Made by a program: the position numbers and the translations under genes. The notes under the pieces were generated by a model that worked only from the letters and a program-made list of their open reading frames with translations, did no database searches and was not told the origin of the DNA. From NCBI GenBank assembly GCA_025924515.1, contig JAICIE010000018.1, forward strand, positions 1 to 38,432: a DNA stretch of 38,432 nucleotides. The letters run 5' to 3'. This DNA is from Jatrophihabitans sp. GTDB taxonomy: Bacteria; Actinomycetota; Actinomycetes; Mycobacteriales; Jatrophihabitantaceae. Shown here piece by piece: positions 31,318 to 38,432 of this stretch; the stretch's first letter is position 1, and every line of letters starts with the position of its first letter.

Positions 31318-33015
31318 GTGCCCACCCCGACCGAGGAGTTCCGCGCCGCCCGAGACTTCCTCCTCGAGCGCCGCGACGACTACGACGCCGCCTACGCCGG
31401 GTTCCGGTGGCCGCGCCCGGAACACTTCAACTTCGCGCTCGACTGGTTCGACGCGGTGCTCGCCGCCGAGCATCCGCAACGAGTAGCCCTCCGGATCATC
31501 GAGACCGACGGCCGCGACGCCGGCTACACCTTCGGCGAACTCTCCCGGCGCTCGGACCAGGTCGCCGGATGGCTGCGCAGCCGCGGCGTCGGGCGCGGGA
31601 TGCCGGTGCTGGTCCTGCTCGGAAACCAGGTGGAGCTCTGGGAGGTCACCCTCGCGGCGATGAAGCTCGGCGCGGTGATCATCCCGGCCGCGACGCTGCT
31701 GGCGCCGGCCGATCTCCGCGACCGCGTCGTCCGCGGGGACGTCGGGGCCGTCATCGCCCGCACCGAGATCGCCGGGCGTTTCGACGAGGTGCCCGGCTCC
31801 TACCTGCGGATCGCGGTCGGTGATCCGGTGGAGGGCTGGCTGCGTTACGCCGACACCGAGGTGAGCCTGGAACCGTTCGGCGCCGACGGGCCGACCAGGG
31901 CCACCGACCCGTTGCTGCTGTACTTCACGAGCGGCACCACCGCCCTGCCGAAACTGGTCGAGCACACGCACATCAGCTACCCGATCGGGCATCTCTCGAC
32001 GATGTACTGGATCGGCCTCAAGCCGGGCGACGTGCATCTGAACGTGTCGAGTCCGGGCTGGGCCAAGCACGCCTGGTCCTGCGTCTTCGCCCCGTGGATC
32101 GCCGGGGCGACGATCTGCGTATTCAATTACGAGCGTTTCGACGGGCGGGCGCTGCTCGACGTGCTGCGCGACGCCAGAGTCAGCACGTTCTGCGCGCCGC
32201 CCACGGTCTGGCGCATGCTGATCCAGCAGGACCTGTCCGACCGGCAGGGCTCGCTGCGCGAGCTCGTCAGCGCCGGCGAGCCGCTCAACCCCGAGGTCAT
32301 CCAGTACGTGCAGCGAGCCTGGGGGATCACGATCCGTGACGGGTTCGGCCAGACGGAGACGTCGCTGCAGATCGGCAACTCGCCGGGCCAGCCCGTCAGG
32401 CCCGGCTCGATGGGACGGCCGATGCCCGGCTTCTCGATCTCGCTGATCGACCCGGGCACCGACGAGCCCGGCGACGAAGGGGAGATCTGTGTCGAGCGCG
32501 GCGTCGCCGCCGACACCCATCCGGTCGGGCTCATGCCCGGCTACCAGCACGACGACGAGCGCAACTCGGCGGCGTTCGCCGGCGGGCGTTATCACACCGG
32601 TGACGTGGCCCGCCGCGACCCGGACGGCTACATCACCTACATCGGGCGCACCGACGACGTGTTCAAGGCCAGCGACTACCGCATCAGCCCCTTCGAACTG
32701 GAAAGCGTCCTCATCGAGCATCCCGCCGTTGCCGAGGCAGCCGTGGTGCCCGCACCCGATCCGGTGCGGCTGGCGGTGCCCAAGGCGTATGTCGTCCTCG
32801 TCGACGGCCGCCAGCCGAGCGCCGAGCTCGCAGCGGACATCCTTCGGCACAGCCGCCAGAACCTGGCGCCGTTCAAACGGATCAGACGGTTGGAGTTCGC
32901 TCAATTGCCGAAGACGATCAGCGGCAAGATCCGACGGGTCGAACTGCGCGAGGCCGAGGAGTTGCACGCGCAGGACCGCCCGCCGGGTGAGTACCGCGAG
33001 GAGGATTTCGTCTAG
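31318..33015 (+). CDS. AMP-dependent acyl-CoA synthetase (medium-chain/aryl type)
   Basis: A 565-residue ANL-superfamily ligase that adenylates a carboxylic acid and forms its CoA thioester. The P-loop is TSGTTALPK (residues 204-212), A4/A5 are VHLNVSSPGWAKHAW and DGFGQTETSLQIG, the hinge is YHTGDVARRDPDGYITYIGRTDDVFKASDYRISPFELE, and the catalytic lysine is Lys537 in LPKTISGKIRR. The overall pattern resembles medium-chain acyl-CoA or benzoate-type synthetases; the acid is unknown. The GTG start follows GAGGG. A terminator-like hairpin lies 35 nt downstream. Confidence 0.92.
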   Translation: MPTPTEEFRAARDFLLERRDDYDAAYAGFRWPRPEHFNFALDWFDAVLAAEHPQRVALRIIETDGRDAGYTFGELSRRSDQVAGWLRSRGVGRGMPVLVLLGNQVELWEVTLAAMKLGAVIIPAATLLAPADLRDRVVRGDVGAVIARTEIAGRFDEVPGSYLRIAVGDPVEGWLRYADTEVSLEPFGADGPTRATDPLLLYFTSGTTALPKLVEHTHISYPIGHLSTMYWIGLKPGDVHLNVSSPGWAKHAWSCVFAPWIAGATICVFNYERFDGRALLDVLRDARVSTFCAPPTVWRMLIQQDLSDRQGSLRELVSAGEPLNPEVIQYVQRAWGITIRDGFGQTETSLQIGNSPGQPVRPGSMGRPMPGFSISLIDPGTDEPGDEGEICVERGVAADTHPVGLMPGYQHDDERNSAAFAGGRYHTGDVARRDPDGYITYIGRTDDVFKASDYRISPFELESVLIEHPAVAEAAVVPAPDPVRLAVPKAYVVLVDGRQPSAELAADILRHSRQNLAPFKRIRRLEFAQLPKTISGKIRRVELREAEELHAQDRPPGEYREEDFV

Positions 33016-33050
33016 CAGCCCCCGCGTCGTTCCGAGGACGCCGGCTCGAG

Positions 33051-33083
33051 CCCGATCGTCCGCCGGCCGGTCGATCGGGTTTG
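33051..33083 (+). terminator. hairpin after the acyl-CoA synthetase gene
   Basis: CCCGATCG (33051-33058) pairs with CGATCGGG (33072-33079) around a 13-nt GC-rich loop, followed by TTTG. It separates this gene from the convergent ybaK. Confidence 0.45.
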
Positions 33084-33185
33084 CCCCGCGTCTGCTCATT
33101 CCCGGTGCCGCCGGCGGGCAGACCAGGGACAGACGTGATCAATTCGCCTCGCGACCACGCCGGGGCACGCCTCGGGACCGGTGCG

Positions 33186-33662
33186 TCACCCGGTCGCGAT
33201 CGGCGCCAACCGGGCCGCGGCCGCGGCGACCAGGTCGGCCGGCGTCAGTTCCAGCTGCAGCCCCCGCCGGCCCGCCGACACGAAGACGGTCGCCCAGTCG
33301 GACGCCGACGCGTCCACCACCACGGGCAGCCGCGCCTTCTGGCCCAGGGGGGAGATCCCACCGACCACGTAGCCAGTCGCCCGCGCCGCGGCGGCGGGTT
33401 CGGCGAGCTCGGCCCGCTTGCCGCCGACCGCGGCGGCCAGCGCCTTCAGGTCGAGCCGCCGCGCCACCGGGACCACGCCGCAGGTCAACCTGCCGTCGAC
33501 GGAAGCGATGAGCGTCTTGAAGATTCGAGCGGGGTCGACGCCCAGCGCCGCCGCCGCCTCCTCGCCGAACGACTCGGCGCGCGGGTCGTGCGCGTACGGG
33601 TGCAGCGTGTGCGGTACGCCGTTTCGGGTCAGCAGTGCCGTCGCCGGTGTGCCGCTCGCCAT
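33186..33662 (-). CDS. ybaK: Cys-tRNA(Pro) deacylase YbaK
   Basis: A 158-residue YbaK protein that hydrolyses mischarged Cys-tRNA(Pro). The sequences [27 protein letters not shown] with the catalytic Lys after IF, and [22 protein letters not shown], then [14 protein letters not shown] are the family core. The ATG at 33662 has TACGGT 8 nt upstream, a leaderless layout. It is divergent from sigR, whose promoter starts 18 bp away. Confidence 0.93.
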   Translation of the reverse strand: MASGTPATALLTRNGVPHTLHPYAHDPRAESFGEEAAAALGVDPARIFKTLIASVDGRLTCGVVPVARRLDLKALAAAVGGKRAELAEPAAAARATGYVVGGISPLGQKARLPVVVDASASDWATVFVSAGRRGLQLELTPADLVAAAAARLAPIATG

Positions 33663-33670
33663 GGTCCGTC

Positions 33671-33676
33671 ACCGTA
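33671..33676 (-). promoter_or_regulatory. -10 box (TACGGT), leaderless type, for ybaK
   Basis: It lies 8 nt before the ybaK ATG and 4 nt from the -35 element of the SigR-type promoter on the other strand. Confidence 0.35.
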
Positions 33677-33679
33677 ACC

Positions 33680-33707
33680 GGGAATGCCGCGGCGGCCCGG
33701 CTGCGTT
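33680..33707 (+). promoter_or_regulatory. SigR-type autoregulatory promoter of sigR-rsrA
   Basis: GGGAAT (33680-33685), 19 nt, then GTT (33705-33707) matches the GGAAT-N18/19-GTT sequence recognised by SigR/SigH of actinomycetes. Its place upstream of the sigR gene fits known autoregulation. An in-frame GTG (33718) lies 10 nt after the GTT. Confidence 0.75.
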
Positions 33708-33834
33708 CGGGACGGACGTGACTGGCGACATCGCGACCTGCGGGTCGGCCGTTCGCGACGCGATCTATCCGCTACCGGCGCGGGAAGTATGGTCGGCGGA
33801 GGACGGACGCGAGCGAGGGAGCCGGGGTAGCACG

Positions 33835-34428
33835 GTGACAGAGGAAACAGTCGAGCAGCGACGAGCACGCTTCGAGCGCGACGCGCTGCCGTTCCTCGAT
33901 CAGCTGTACGCAGCGGCGATGCGCATGACGCGCAACCCGTCCGACGCCGAGGACCTGGTTCAGGAGACCTACGTCAAGGCCTTCGCGGCCTTCCACCAGT
34001 TCGAGGAAGGCACGAACCTCAAAGCCTGGTTGTACCGCATCCTCACGAACACGTTCATCAACAATTACCGCAAGCGGCAGCGCCAACCGCAGGAAGCCAA
34101 TAGCGAGAACGTCGAGGACTGGCAGTTGGCCCGCGCCGAGTCGCACACGTCGAGCGGGCTGCGCTCGGCCGAGATGGAGGCGTTGGACCACCTCCCCGAC
34201 TCGGACGTCAAGGAGGCCCTGCAGGCGCTGCCCGAGGACTTCCGGTTGGCGGTCTACCTCGCCGACGTGGAGGGATTTGCCTACAAGGAGATCGCCGAGA
34301 TCATGGGGACCCCCATCGGCACGGTGATGTCCCGTCTGCACCGCGGACGCCGGCAGTTGCAGCGGCAGCTGGCGGACTATGCCCGCGAGCGCGGTTTGAT
34401 CCCGGCCGGTGTCGGAGGTGAGTCGTGA
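33835..34428 (+). CDS. sigR: thiol-oxidative stress ECF sigma factor SigR (SigH)
   Basis: A 197-residue ECF sigma factor. Region 2 is [55 protein letters not shown], with the SigR-specific [10 protein letters not shown]; region 4 is [49 protein letters not shown]. It activates thioredoxin, mycothiol and protease genes under disulfide stress and is held inactive by RsrA, encoded next. The frame is open upstream and contains a GTG at 33718 that would add 39 residues; in Streptomyces a longer unstable isoform is made from the SigR-dependent transcript. The stop overlaps rsrA by 4 nt. Confidence 0.95.
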   Translation: MTEETVEQRRARFERDALPFLDQLYAAAMRMTRNPSDAEDLVQETYVKAFAAFHQFEEGTNLKAWLYRILTNTFINNYRKRQRQPQEANSENVEDWQLARAESHTSSGLRSAEMEALDHLPDSDVKEALQALPEDFRLAVYLADVEGFAYKEIAEIMGTPIGTVMSRLHRGRRQLQRQLADYARERGLIPAGVGGES

Positions 34429-34715
34429 GCGGCTTCGGTTTCGGTCCGGGCAACATCGACTGCGACGACGTCCTCAAGGACGTCTACCTCTATCTCGACG
34501 GCGAGGCGGACGAGCAGCTCGGCAACCGCATCCGCGAGCACCTCGACGCCTGCACGCCGTGCCTGAAGCAGTACGGACTCGAGCAGGACGTCCGGCGGTT
34601 GGTGTTGCGCTGCTGCGGCAATGAGCAGGCACCAGCGACCCTCCGCGAGCGGATCCGGGTGCGGATCACCGAGATCTCGGTGCAGAGCTCGGCCCTGGAA
34701 TACCGTCCTGATTAA
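34425..34715 (+). CDS. rsrA: mycothiol-system anti-sigma-R factor RsrA
   Basis: A 96-residue zinc anti-sigma factor. The redox-sensing ligands are Cys13, His39, Cys43 and Cys46 (EHLDACTPC), the HxxxCxxC motif of the ZAS family, with additional Cys63 and Cys64 as in Streptomyces RsrA. Oxidation forms a disulfide, releases zinc and frees SigR. The GTG start overlaps sigR by 4 nt, giving coupled synthesis of both partners. Confidence 0.95.
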   Translation: MSGFGFGPGNIDCDDVLKDVYLYLDGEADEQLGNRIREHLDACTPCLKQYGLEQDVRRLVLRCCGNEQAPATLRERIRVRITEISVQSSALEYRPD

Positions 34716-34786
34716 TCGGCCGACGCTGTCGAGATCCGCGCCTCCCGTTCGTCTCAACGAAGACCACCCACTTCGAGGAGGACGCG

Positions 34787-35146
34787 ATGAAATACGTGCT
34801 GTTGATCCACCAGGGAACCGCGCCGACGCCGCTCGACCCGGAGGCCTGGGCCGCGCTCGGTCCCGACGAGCAGCAGGCCGTCTACGCGGCCTACCAGGAG
34901 ATCAACCAGACGCCCGGCGTCACGCCGGGGCTGGGGCTGCAGCCGCCGGAGACCGCGACGACCATTCGCGTGGAGGACGGCAGAACGCTCACCACCGACG
35001 GCCCGTTCGTCGCCACCAAGGAGGCGTTGAACGGCTATCTCGTGTATGAGGCCGACGACCTCGACGCCGCGATCGCACTCGCGGCGAAGATCCCGGCGGC
35101 CCGCCTCGGCGGCGCGGTCGAGGTCCGTCCCGTCATGGAGTGGTGA
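34787..35146 (+). CDS. YCII-related (DGPF) protein
   Basis: A 119-residue protein. [13 protein letters not shown], then the [48 protein letters not shown] block is the DGPF/YCII family, a ferredoxin-like fold. Members are usually encoded just before ECF42-type sigma factors, as here; the role is unknown. GAGGAGGAC precedes the ATG. It overlaps the sigma factor gene by 4 nt. Confidence 0.9.
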   Translation: MKYVLLIHQGTAPTPLDPEAWAALGPDEQQAVYAAYQEINQTPGVTPGLGLQPPETATTIRVEDGRTLTTDGPFVATKEALNGYLVYEADDLDAAIALAAKIPAARLGGAVEVRPVMEW

Positions 35147-36309
35147 GCCTCGAGGAGATCTTCCGGAACGAGTGGGGCGGCGTCGTCGCCTCACTCACCG
35201 GCATCCTCGGTGATCTCGACCTGGCCGAGGAGGCCGCGCAGGACGCCTTCGCGACGGCGGCGCAGCGGTGGCCGCGCGACGGGACGCCCGCCAACCCGCG
35301 GGCCTGGCTCATCGCGACCGGACGCAACCGTGCGATCGACCGCATCCGCCGCGACCGGACCCTGACCGCGAAGACGTACCTGCTGCGTCGCGAGGCCGAG
35401 CGGGAGGACCGGATGCCGTCGACGGCCTTTCCCGACGAACGCCTCGAGTTGCTGTTCCTCTGCTGCCATCCGGCGCTCGCCGTCGAGGCCCAGGTGGCTC
35501 TCACGCTCCGCGCCGTCGGCGGCCTGACGACCGGTGAGATCGCACGGGCGTTCCTCGTTCCGGAAGCGACGATGGCCCAGCGGATCGTGCGGGCCAAGCG
35601 CAAGATCAGGTCAGCCGCCATTCCCTTCCGCGTTCCGCCGCGCGAGCTGCTGGCCGAGCGGCTGCGGTCCGTCCTCGCAGTCATTTACCTCATTTTCAAC
35701 GAGGGTTACGGCTCGCGCAGCGCGCTGGCCGCGGAGGCGCTGTGGTTGGGCCGCGCCCTGGTGGAACTGCTTCCGGATGAACCCGAAGCGCACGGGCTTC
35801 TCGCCCTCATGCTGCTGCACGAGTCGCGTCGTGACGCGCGCCTGGTCGACGGCGAGCTCGTCCTGCTGGGGGAGCAGGACCGGTCTCGGTGGGATGCCGC
35901 CCTGTCCGCCCGCGGGCAGGCCGCACTGCGCCGCGCACTGGACCTCGACGGACGCGGCCAGTACGTGCTGCAGGCGCTGATCGCGGCGGAGCACATGAAC
36001 GACCCGTGCGACTGGCGCCGGCTCGCCGTTCTCTACGGGGAGCTGGCTGAGGGATCGGGTTCGCCGGTCGTGGAGCTGAACCGCGCGGTGGCCGTGGGCG
36101 AGGTCGACGGGCCGGAGGCGGGGCTGCGGCTCGTCGATCGGCTGGGGCTCGACGGGTACCGCTACTTTCACGCAACCCGCGCCGAGCTGTTGCGGCGCCT
36201 GGGCCGGCCCGACGACGCCGTCGCCGCCTACGACCGTGCCCTGGCGCTGACCGACGACGGTGCGGAGCGCCGCTGGCTGCAGCGGCGGCGGTCGACCGCG
36301 ACCGCGTGA
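35143..36309 (+). CDS. ECF42-like RNA polymerase sigma factor with helical C-terminal extension
   Basis: A 388-residue protein. The first ~170 residues are sigma regions 2 and 4 ([42 protein letters not shown]). The remaining ~220 residues are an all-helical extension containing [27 protein letters not shown] and [21 protein letters not shown], then a TPR-like end ([28 protein letters not shown]). Family members have no anti-sigma factor; the extension is thought to control activity. The start is the GTG at 35143 (GTGA overlap); GTG 35140 is also possible. It lies right after the sigR-rsrA pair, so two unlike stress-type sigma genes are neighbours. Confidence 0.92.
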   Translation: MSLEEIFRNEWGGVVASLTGILGDLDLAEEAAQDAFATAAQRWPRDGTPANPRAWLIATGRNRAIDRIRRDRTLTAKTYLLRREAEREDRMPSTAFPDERLELLFLCCHPALAVEAQVALTLRAVGGLTTGEIARAFLVPEATMAQRIVRAKRKIRSAAIPFRVPPRELLAERLRSVLAVIYLIFNEGYGSRSALAAEALWLGRALVELLPDEPEAHGLLALMLLHESRRDARLVDGELVLLGEQDRSRWDAALSARGQAALRRALDLDGRGQYVLQALIAAEHMNDPCDWRRLAVLYGELAEGSGSPVVELNRAVAVGEVDGPEAGLRLVDRLGLDGYRYFHATRAELLRRLGRPDDAVAAYDRALALTDDGAERRWLQRRRSTATA

Positions 36310-36312
36310 GCC

Positions 36313-37974
36313 TCAGGCCCCCGCGAGTTCGCGCTCCGCGGTCGAGACGACGCCGGGATCGGTGCGGTCGGACAGGTAGTCGGTCGGCTCCGTCGCGTCG
36401 ACGCCCGAGGGCGCGCGCACGGCCCGGAGGACGATCGTCAGGATTACTGAGACCACGATGTTCAGCAGCAATGCGGTGACCGCGATGTAAACCTTGACCG
36501 TGCTGCCGGGGAACGGGGCCAGCGAACTGCCGAAATGCTTGATCACCGTCGGCGCGCTGGCCGAGACCTGCTGGTAGGCCATTACCGTCCCGTACACGAT
36601 TCCCGCGGCCCATCCGGCGAGCAGCGCCCACCGGTGCAGCCACCGGGTGTAGAGCCCCCCCACGAGGGCGACGATCGTCTGCAGGATCCACACGCCGCCC
36701 AGCAACTGGAAGTTGATGGCGTTCTGCCGGTCGAGGCTCAGCACGAACAGCAGCGCGCCGAATTTGACGATCAGTGAAACGATCTTCGACACCTGCGCTT
36801 CGTGGGCGGGAGAGGCGTCGCGGACGAAGAACTCCCGATAGACGTTCCGGGTGAACAGGTTCGCGGCTGCGATCGACATGATCGCCGCCGGCACCAGCGC
36901 ACCGATCGCGATAGCGGCGAAGCCGACGCCGGCGAACCACGACGGGAACAACTGCTCGAACAGGTGCGGCACCGCCAATTGAGCGTTCGGCTTGCCGTCC
37001 TGCCCCACCACCGAGGTGCCGTTCGCGATGGCGGCATATCCGAGCAGCGCGAGGAAGGCGAGCATCAGCGAGTAGGTGGGCAGCATCGCGGTGTTCCGGC
37101 GGATCACATTGCGACGACGCACGGCGAGGACACCGGTGATGGAGTGCGGATACATGAACAGGGCCAGCGCGGACCCGAAAGCCAGGGTTCCGTACGCCCA
37201 GTAGGTAGCCGTGTTGGGCAGGAACACACCCGTCGGTTTGCCGGTCACCGGGTTCGGCTTGGCCATCTGCTTCTCGGCGGCGTCGAAGACGGTACCGAAC
37301 CCGATCTTCACCGCCACCGCGACGATCGCCGCCACGATCACGATGTAGATCAGCGTGTCCTTCACGAATGCGATCAGCGCGGGAGCGCGCAGCCCCGAGG
37401 AATACGTGTACGCGGCCAGAACCGCGAAGGCGATGATCAACGGAAGGTCTCGGACGAGGACGTTGCCGGACCCGCCCAGTCCCATCGTGTCGAGCACCGC
37501 CTGGATGCCGACGAGCTGCAGCGCGATGTACGGCATGGTCGCCACGATCCCGGTGATCGCGATGGCCAGCGCCAGCAGGCGGCTGTCGAAGCGGCCGCGC
37601 ACGAAATCCGCCGGTGTGACGTAGCCGCGGCGTTGGCAGACGCTCCACAGCCGCGGCAGGAAGATGAACACGATTGGGTACGCGACGATGGTGTACGGCA
37701 CTGCGAAGAAGCCGCTGACCGCTCCGGTCGCGAACATCGCCGCCGGCACGGCGACGAACGTGTATGCCGTGTACAGGTCGCCGCCCAGCAGGAACCAGGT
37801 GATGACGCTGCCGAAGCCGCGTCCGCCGAGGCCCCACTCGTCGAGGGTCGCCATCGATTCCGCGCGTCGCCAACGAGCGGCGAGGAACCCGCCGAAGGAC
37901 ACGACGAGGAAGAAGAAGATGACGATGCCGAGTTCCACGCCGTGCACGCCGCTCCCGGACGCCAGGGCGGTCAT
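36313..37974 (-). CDS. mctP: monocarboxylate uptake permease, SSS family (MctP-like)
   Basis: A 553-residue transporter with about 13 hydrophobic segments. LDEWGLGGRGFGSVITWFLLGGDLYTAYTFVAVPAAMFATG near residue 45 is typical of the Mct type. Mid-protein AYTYSSGLRAPALIAFVKD, MYPHSITGVLAVRRRN and GALVPAAIMSIAAANLFTRNVY match the solute:sodium symporter family. Probable substrates are pyruvate, lactate, acetate or propionate. The ATG overlaps the DUF3311 gene by 4 nt; the two are normally found together and form one operon. Confidence 0.9.
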   Translation of the reverse strand: MTALASGSGVHGVELGIVIFFFLVVSFGGFLAARWRRAESMATLDEWGLGGRGFGSVITWFLLGGDLYTAYTFVAVPAAMFATGAVSGFFAVPYTIVAYPIVFIFLPRLWSVCQRRGYVTPADFVRGRFDSRLLALAIAITGIVATMPYIALQLVGIQAVLDTMGLGGSGNVLVRDLPLIIAFAVLAAYTYSSGLRAPALIAFVKDTLIYIVIVAAIVAVAVKIGFGTVFDAAEKQMAKPNPVTGKPTGVFLPNTATYWAYGTLAFGSALALFMYPHSITGVLAVRRRNVIRRNTAMLPTYSLMLAFLALLGYAAIANGTSVVGQDGKPNAQLAVPHLFEQLFPSWFAGVGFAAIAIGALVPAAIMSIAAANLFTRNVYREFFVRDASPAHEAQVSKIVSLIVKFGALLFVLSLDRQNAINFQLLGGVWILQTIVALVGGLYTRWLHRWALLAGWAAGIVYGTVMAYQQVSASAPTVIKHFGSSLAPFPGSTVKVYIAVTALLLNIVVSVILTIVLRAVRAPSGVDATEPTDYLSDRTDPGVVSTAERELAGA

Positions 37975-38243
37975 CGCCGCTCACCCCGCGCCCGGTTGAT
38001 GAGGACGTTGGCGGCCCAGGTGAACGCGGAGGTCAGGAAGACCCAGATGATCGAGTACCAGTAGAAGAACGGAAACCCGAACAGCCGGGGGTCGTGGGAG
38101 GTGTAGAGCGGGACCACCGCCAGCGCGACCAGCGGGATCAGGATGAGGATGCCTGCCAGGACCACCGTGCGCCACGGTAACGGCGGCACGGTTCGGTTCG
38201 GAGCAGGCCGATCGGACTGCAACGACGGCGGCACTGAGGACAT
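37971..38243 (-). CDS. DUF3311 small membrane partner of the permease
   Basis: A 90-residue protein with two hydrophobic helices (VVLAGILILIPLVALAVVPLY and YWYSIIWVFLTSAFTWAANVLI). GFPFFYWYSIIWVF is the DUF3311 signature, regularly encoded next to MctP-type symporters and probably an accessory subunit. GGGGAGG on the minus strand precedes the ATG. Upstream of it (38244-38432) I see no gene; a TAATCT box at 38312-38317 could be its -10 element, and a run of nine G lies at 38403-38411. Confidence 0.88.
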   Translation of the reverse strand: MSSVPPSLQSDRPAPNRTVPPLPWRTVVLAGILILIPLVALAVVPLYTSHDPRLFGFPFFYWYSIIWVFLTSAFTWAANVLINRARGERR

Positions 38244-38432
38244 CGGAGCCTCCCCGGGGGATCGGCGCGGTTCCCGTCGGCCAAGACCTCAGGGACCCTG
38301 TGCAATCGCAGAGATTAGCGCTGAATCGGCCGGAAGTCGCCTGTCCCGGGCCCACGCGGACCGCGGCGGCGCGCCGGCCCCGTGGTGGAGTCGTGGGTCC
38401 CAGGGGGGGGGTGCCCGCGCACGGCGTTCCTA

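Noticed and set aside
38403-38411. Run of nine G near the right end as a regulatory tract
   Set aside because: A single homopolymer near the contig edge with no flanking gene; it could be a sequencing artefact.
1-38432. CRISPR arrays, tRNA or rRNA genes, insertion sequences
   Set aside because: No regularly spaced repeats, no cloverleaf-like segment and no transposase gene were seen on reading both strands.

Overview
This is a high-GC, gene-dense window. Almost all of it (about 360-38432) looks like one actinomycete (Actinomycetota) chromosome. The evidence is strong G/C third-codon bias, frequent GTG starts, the SigR/RsrA redox-sensing pair, a DUF2087 protein, a Rv1155-type PPOX protein, an ECF42-like sigma factor with a YCII partner, and many start codons placed 6-8 nt after a TAnnnT -10 box (leaderless-type starts). 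The order hisN ... rsgA-aroA ... sigR-rsrA also resembles the neighbourhood I recall from Streptomyces. I cannot fix the genus. The first ~360 bases differ: they hold the 5' end of an alphaproteobacterial-type CpaA prepilin peptidase and a small membrane ORF, which suggests an assembly chimera or a foreign insertion.

Layout. 525-4557: a MoxR operon (DUF4129 protein, small membrane protein, MoxR ATPase, DUF58 protein, membrane protein). 4560-4833: a probable frameshifted small membrane-protein gene. 4884-6080: moeA. 6155-8632: a protocatechuate island, with pobA divergent from pcaHG; together these convert 4-hydroxybenzoate to carboxymuconate. 8649-11546: a serine beta-lactamase-like hydrolase, a PPOX flavoprotein, and an ArsR-SRPBCC fusion regulator whose promoter carries a 20-bp palindrome. 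11923-14033: a two-gene operon of an SRPBCC membrane protein and a zinc alcohol dehydrogenase. 14133-16092: amidohydrolase, MoaD/ThiS-like protein, HAD phosphatase.

16115-20859: a tightly coupled operon for a cation/proton antiporter module ordered E-F-G-MbhD-(MbhE+B)-C-D. This is the gene order of the Mbh/Mrp membrane module, without a NuoL-like MrpA and without hydrogenase genes. An acylphosphatase gene is fused to its end by a one-base overlap. 20883-24049: PPOX protein, FMN reductase, CoA-binding protein, YbaK-like protein, hisN and a DUF2087 gene, several in divergent pairs with gaps of 23-42 bp and face-to-face -10 boxes.

24096-24219: a probable gene remnant. 24291-28581: aminotransferase, MOSC protein, rsgA and aroA (the last three form one minus-strand operon). 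28740-33015: a membrane-anchored protein of unknown function, a SRAP/YedK protein, an alpha/beta hydrolase and an acyl-CoA synthetase. 33186-36309: ybaK, sigR-rsrA, a YCII protein and an ECF42-like sigma factor. 36313-38243: a two-gene monocarboxylate transporter operon (DUF3311 protein plus SSS-family permease).

The most interesting signals are: the SigR-type promoter placed just before an in-frame GTG that would give an N-terminally extended SigR isoform; the palindrome filling the spacer of the ArsR-SRPBCC promoter; the hydrogenase-free Mbh-like antiporter operon; and the repeated leaderless-start architecture, including overlapping divergent -10 boxes.
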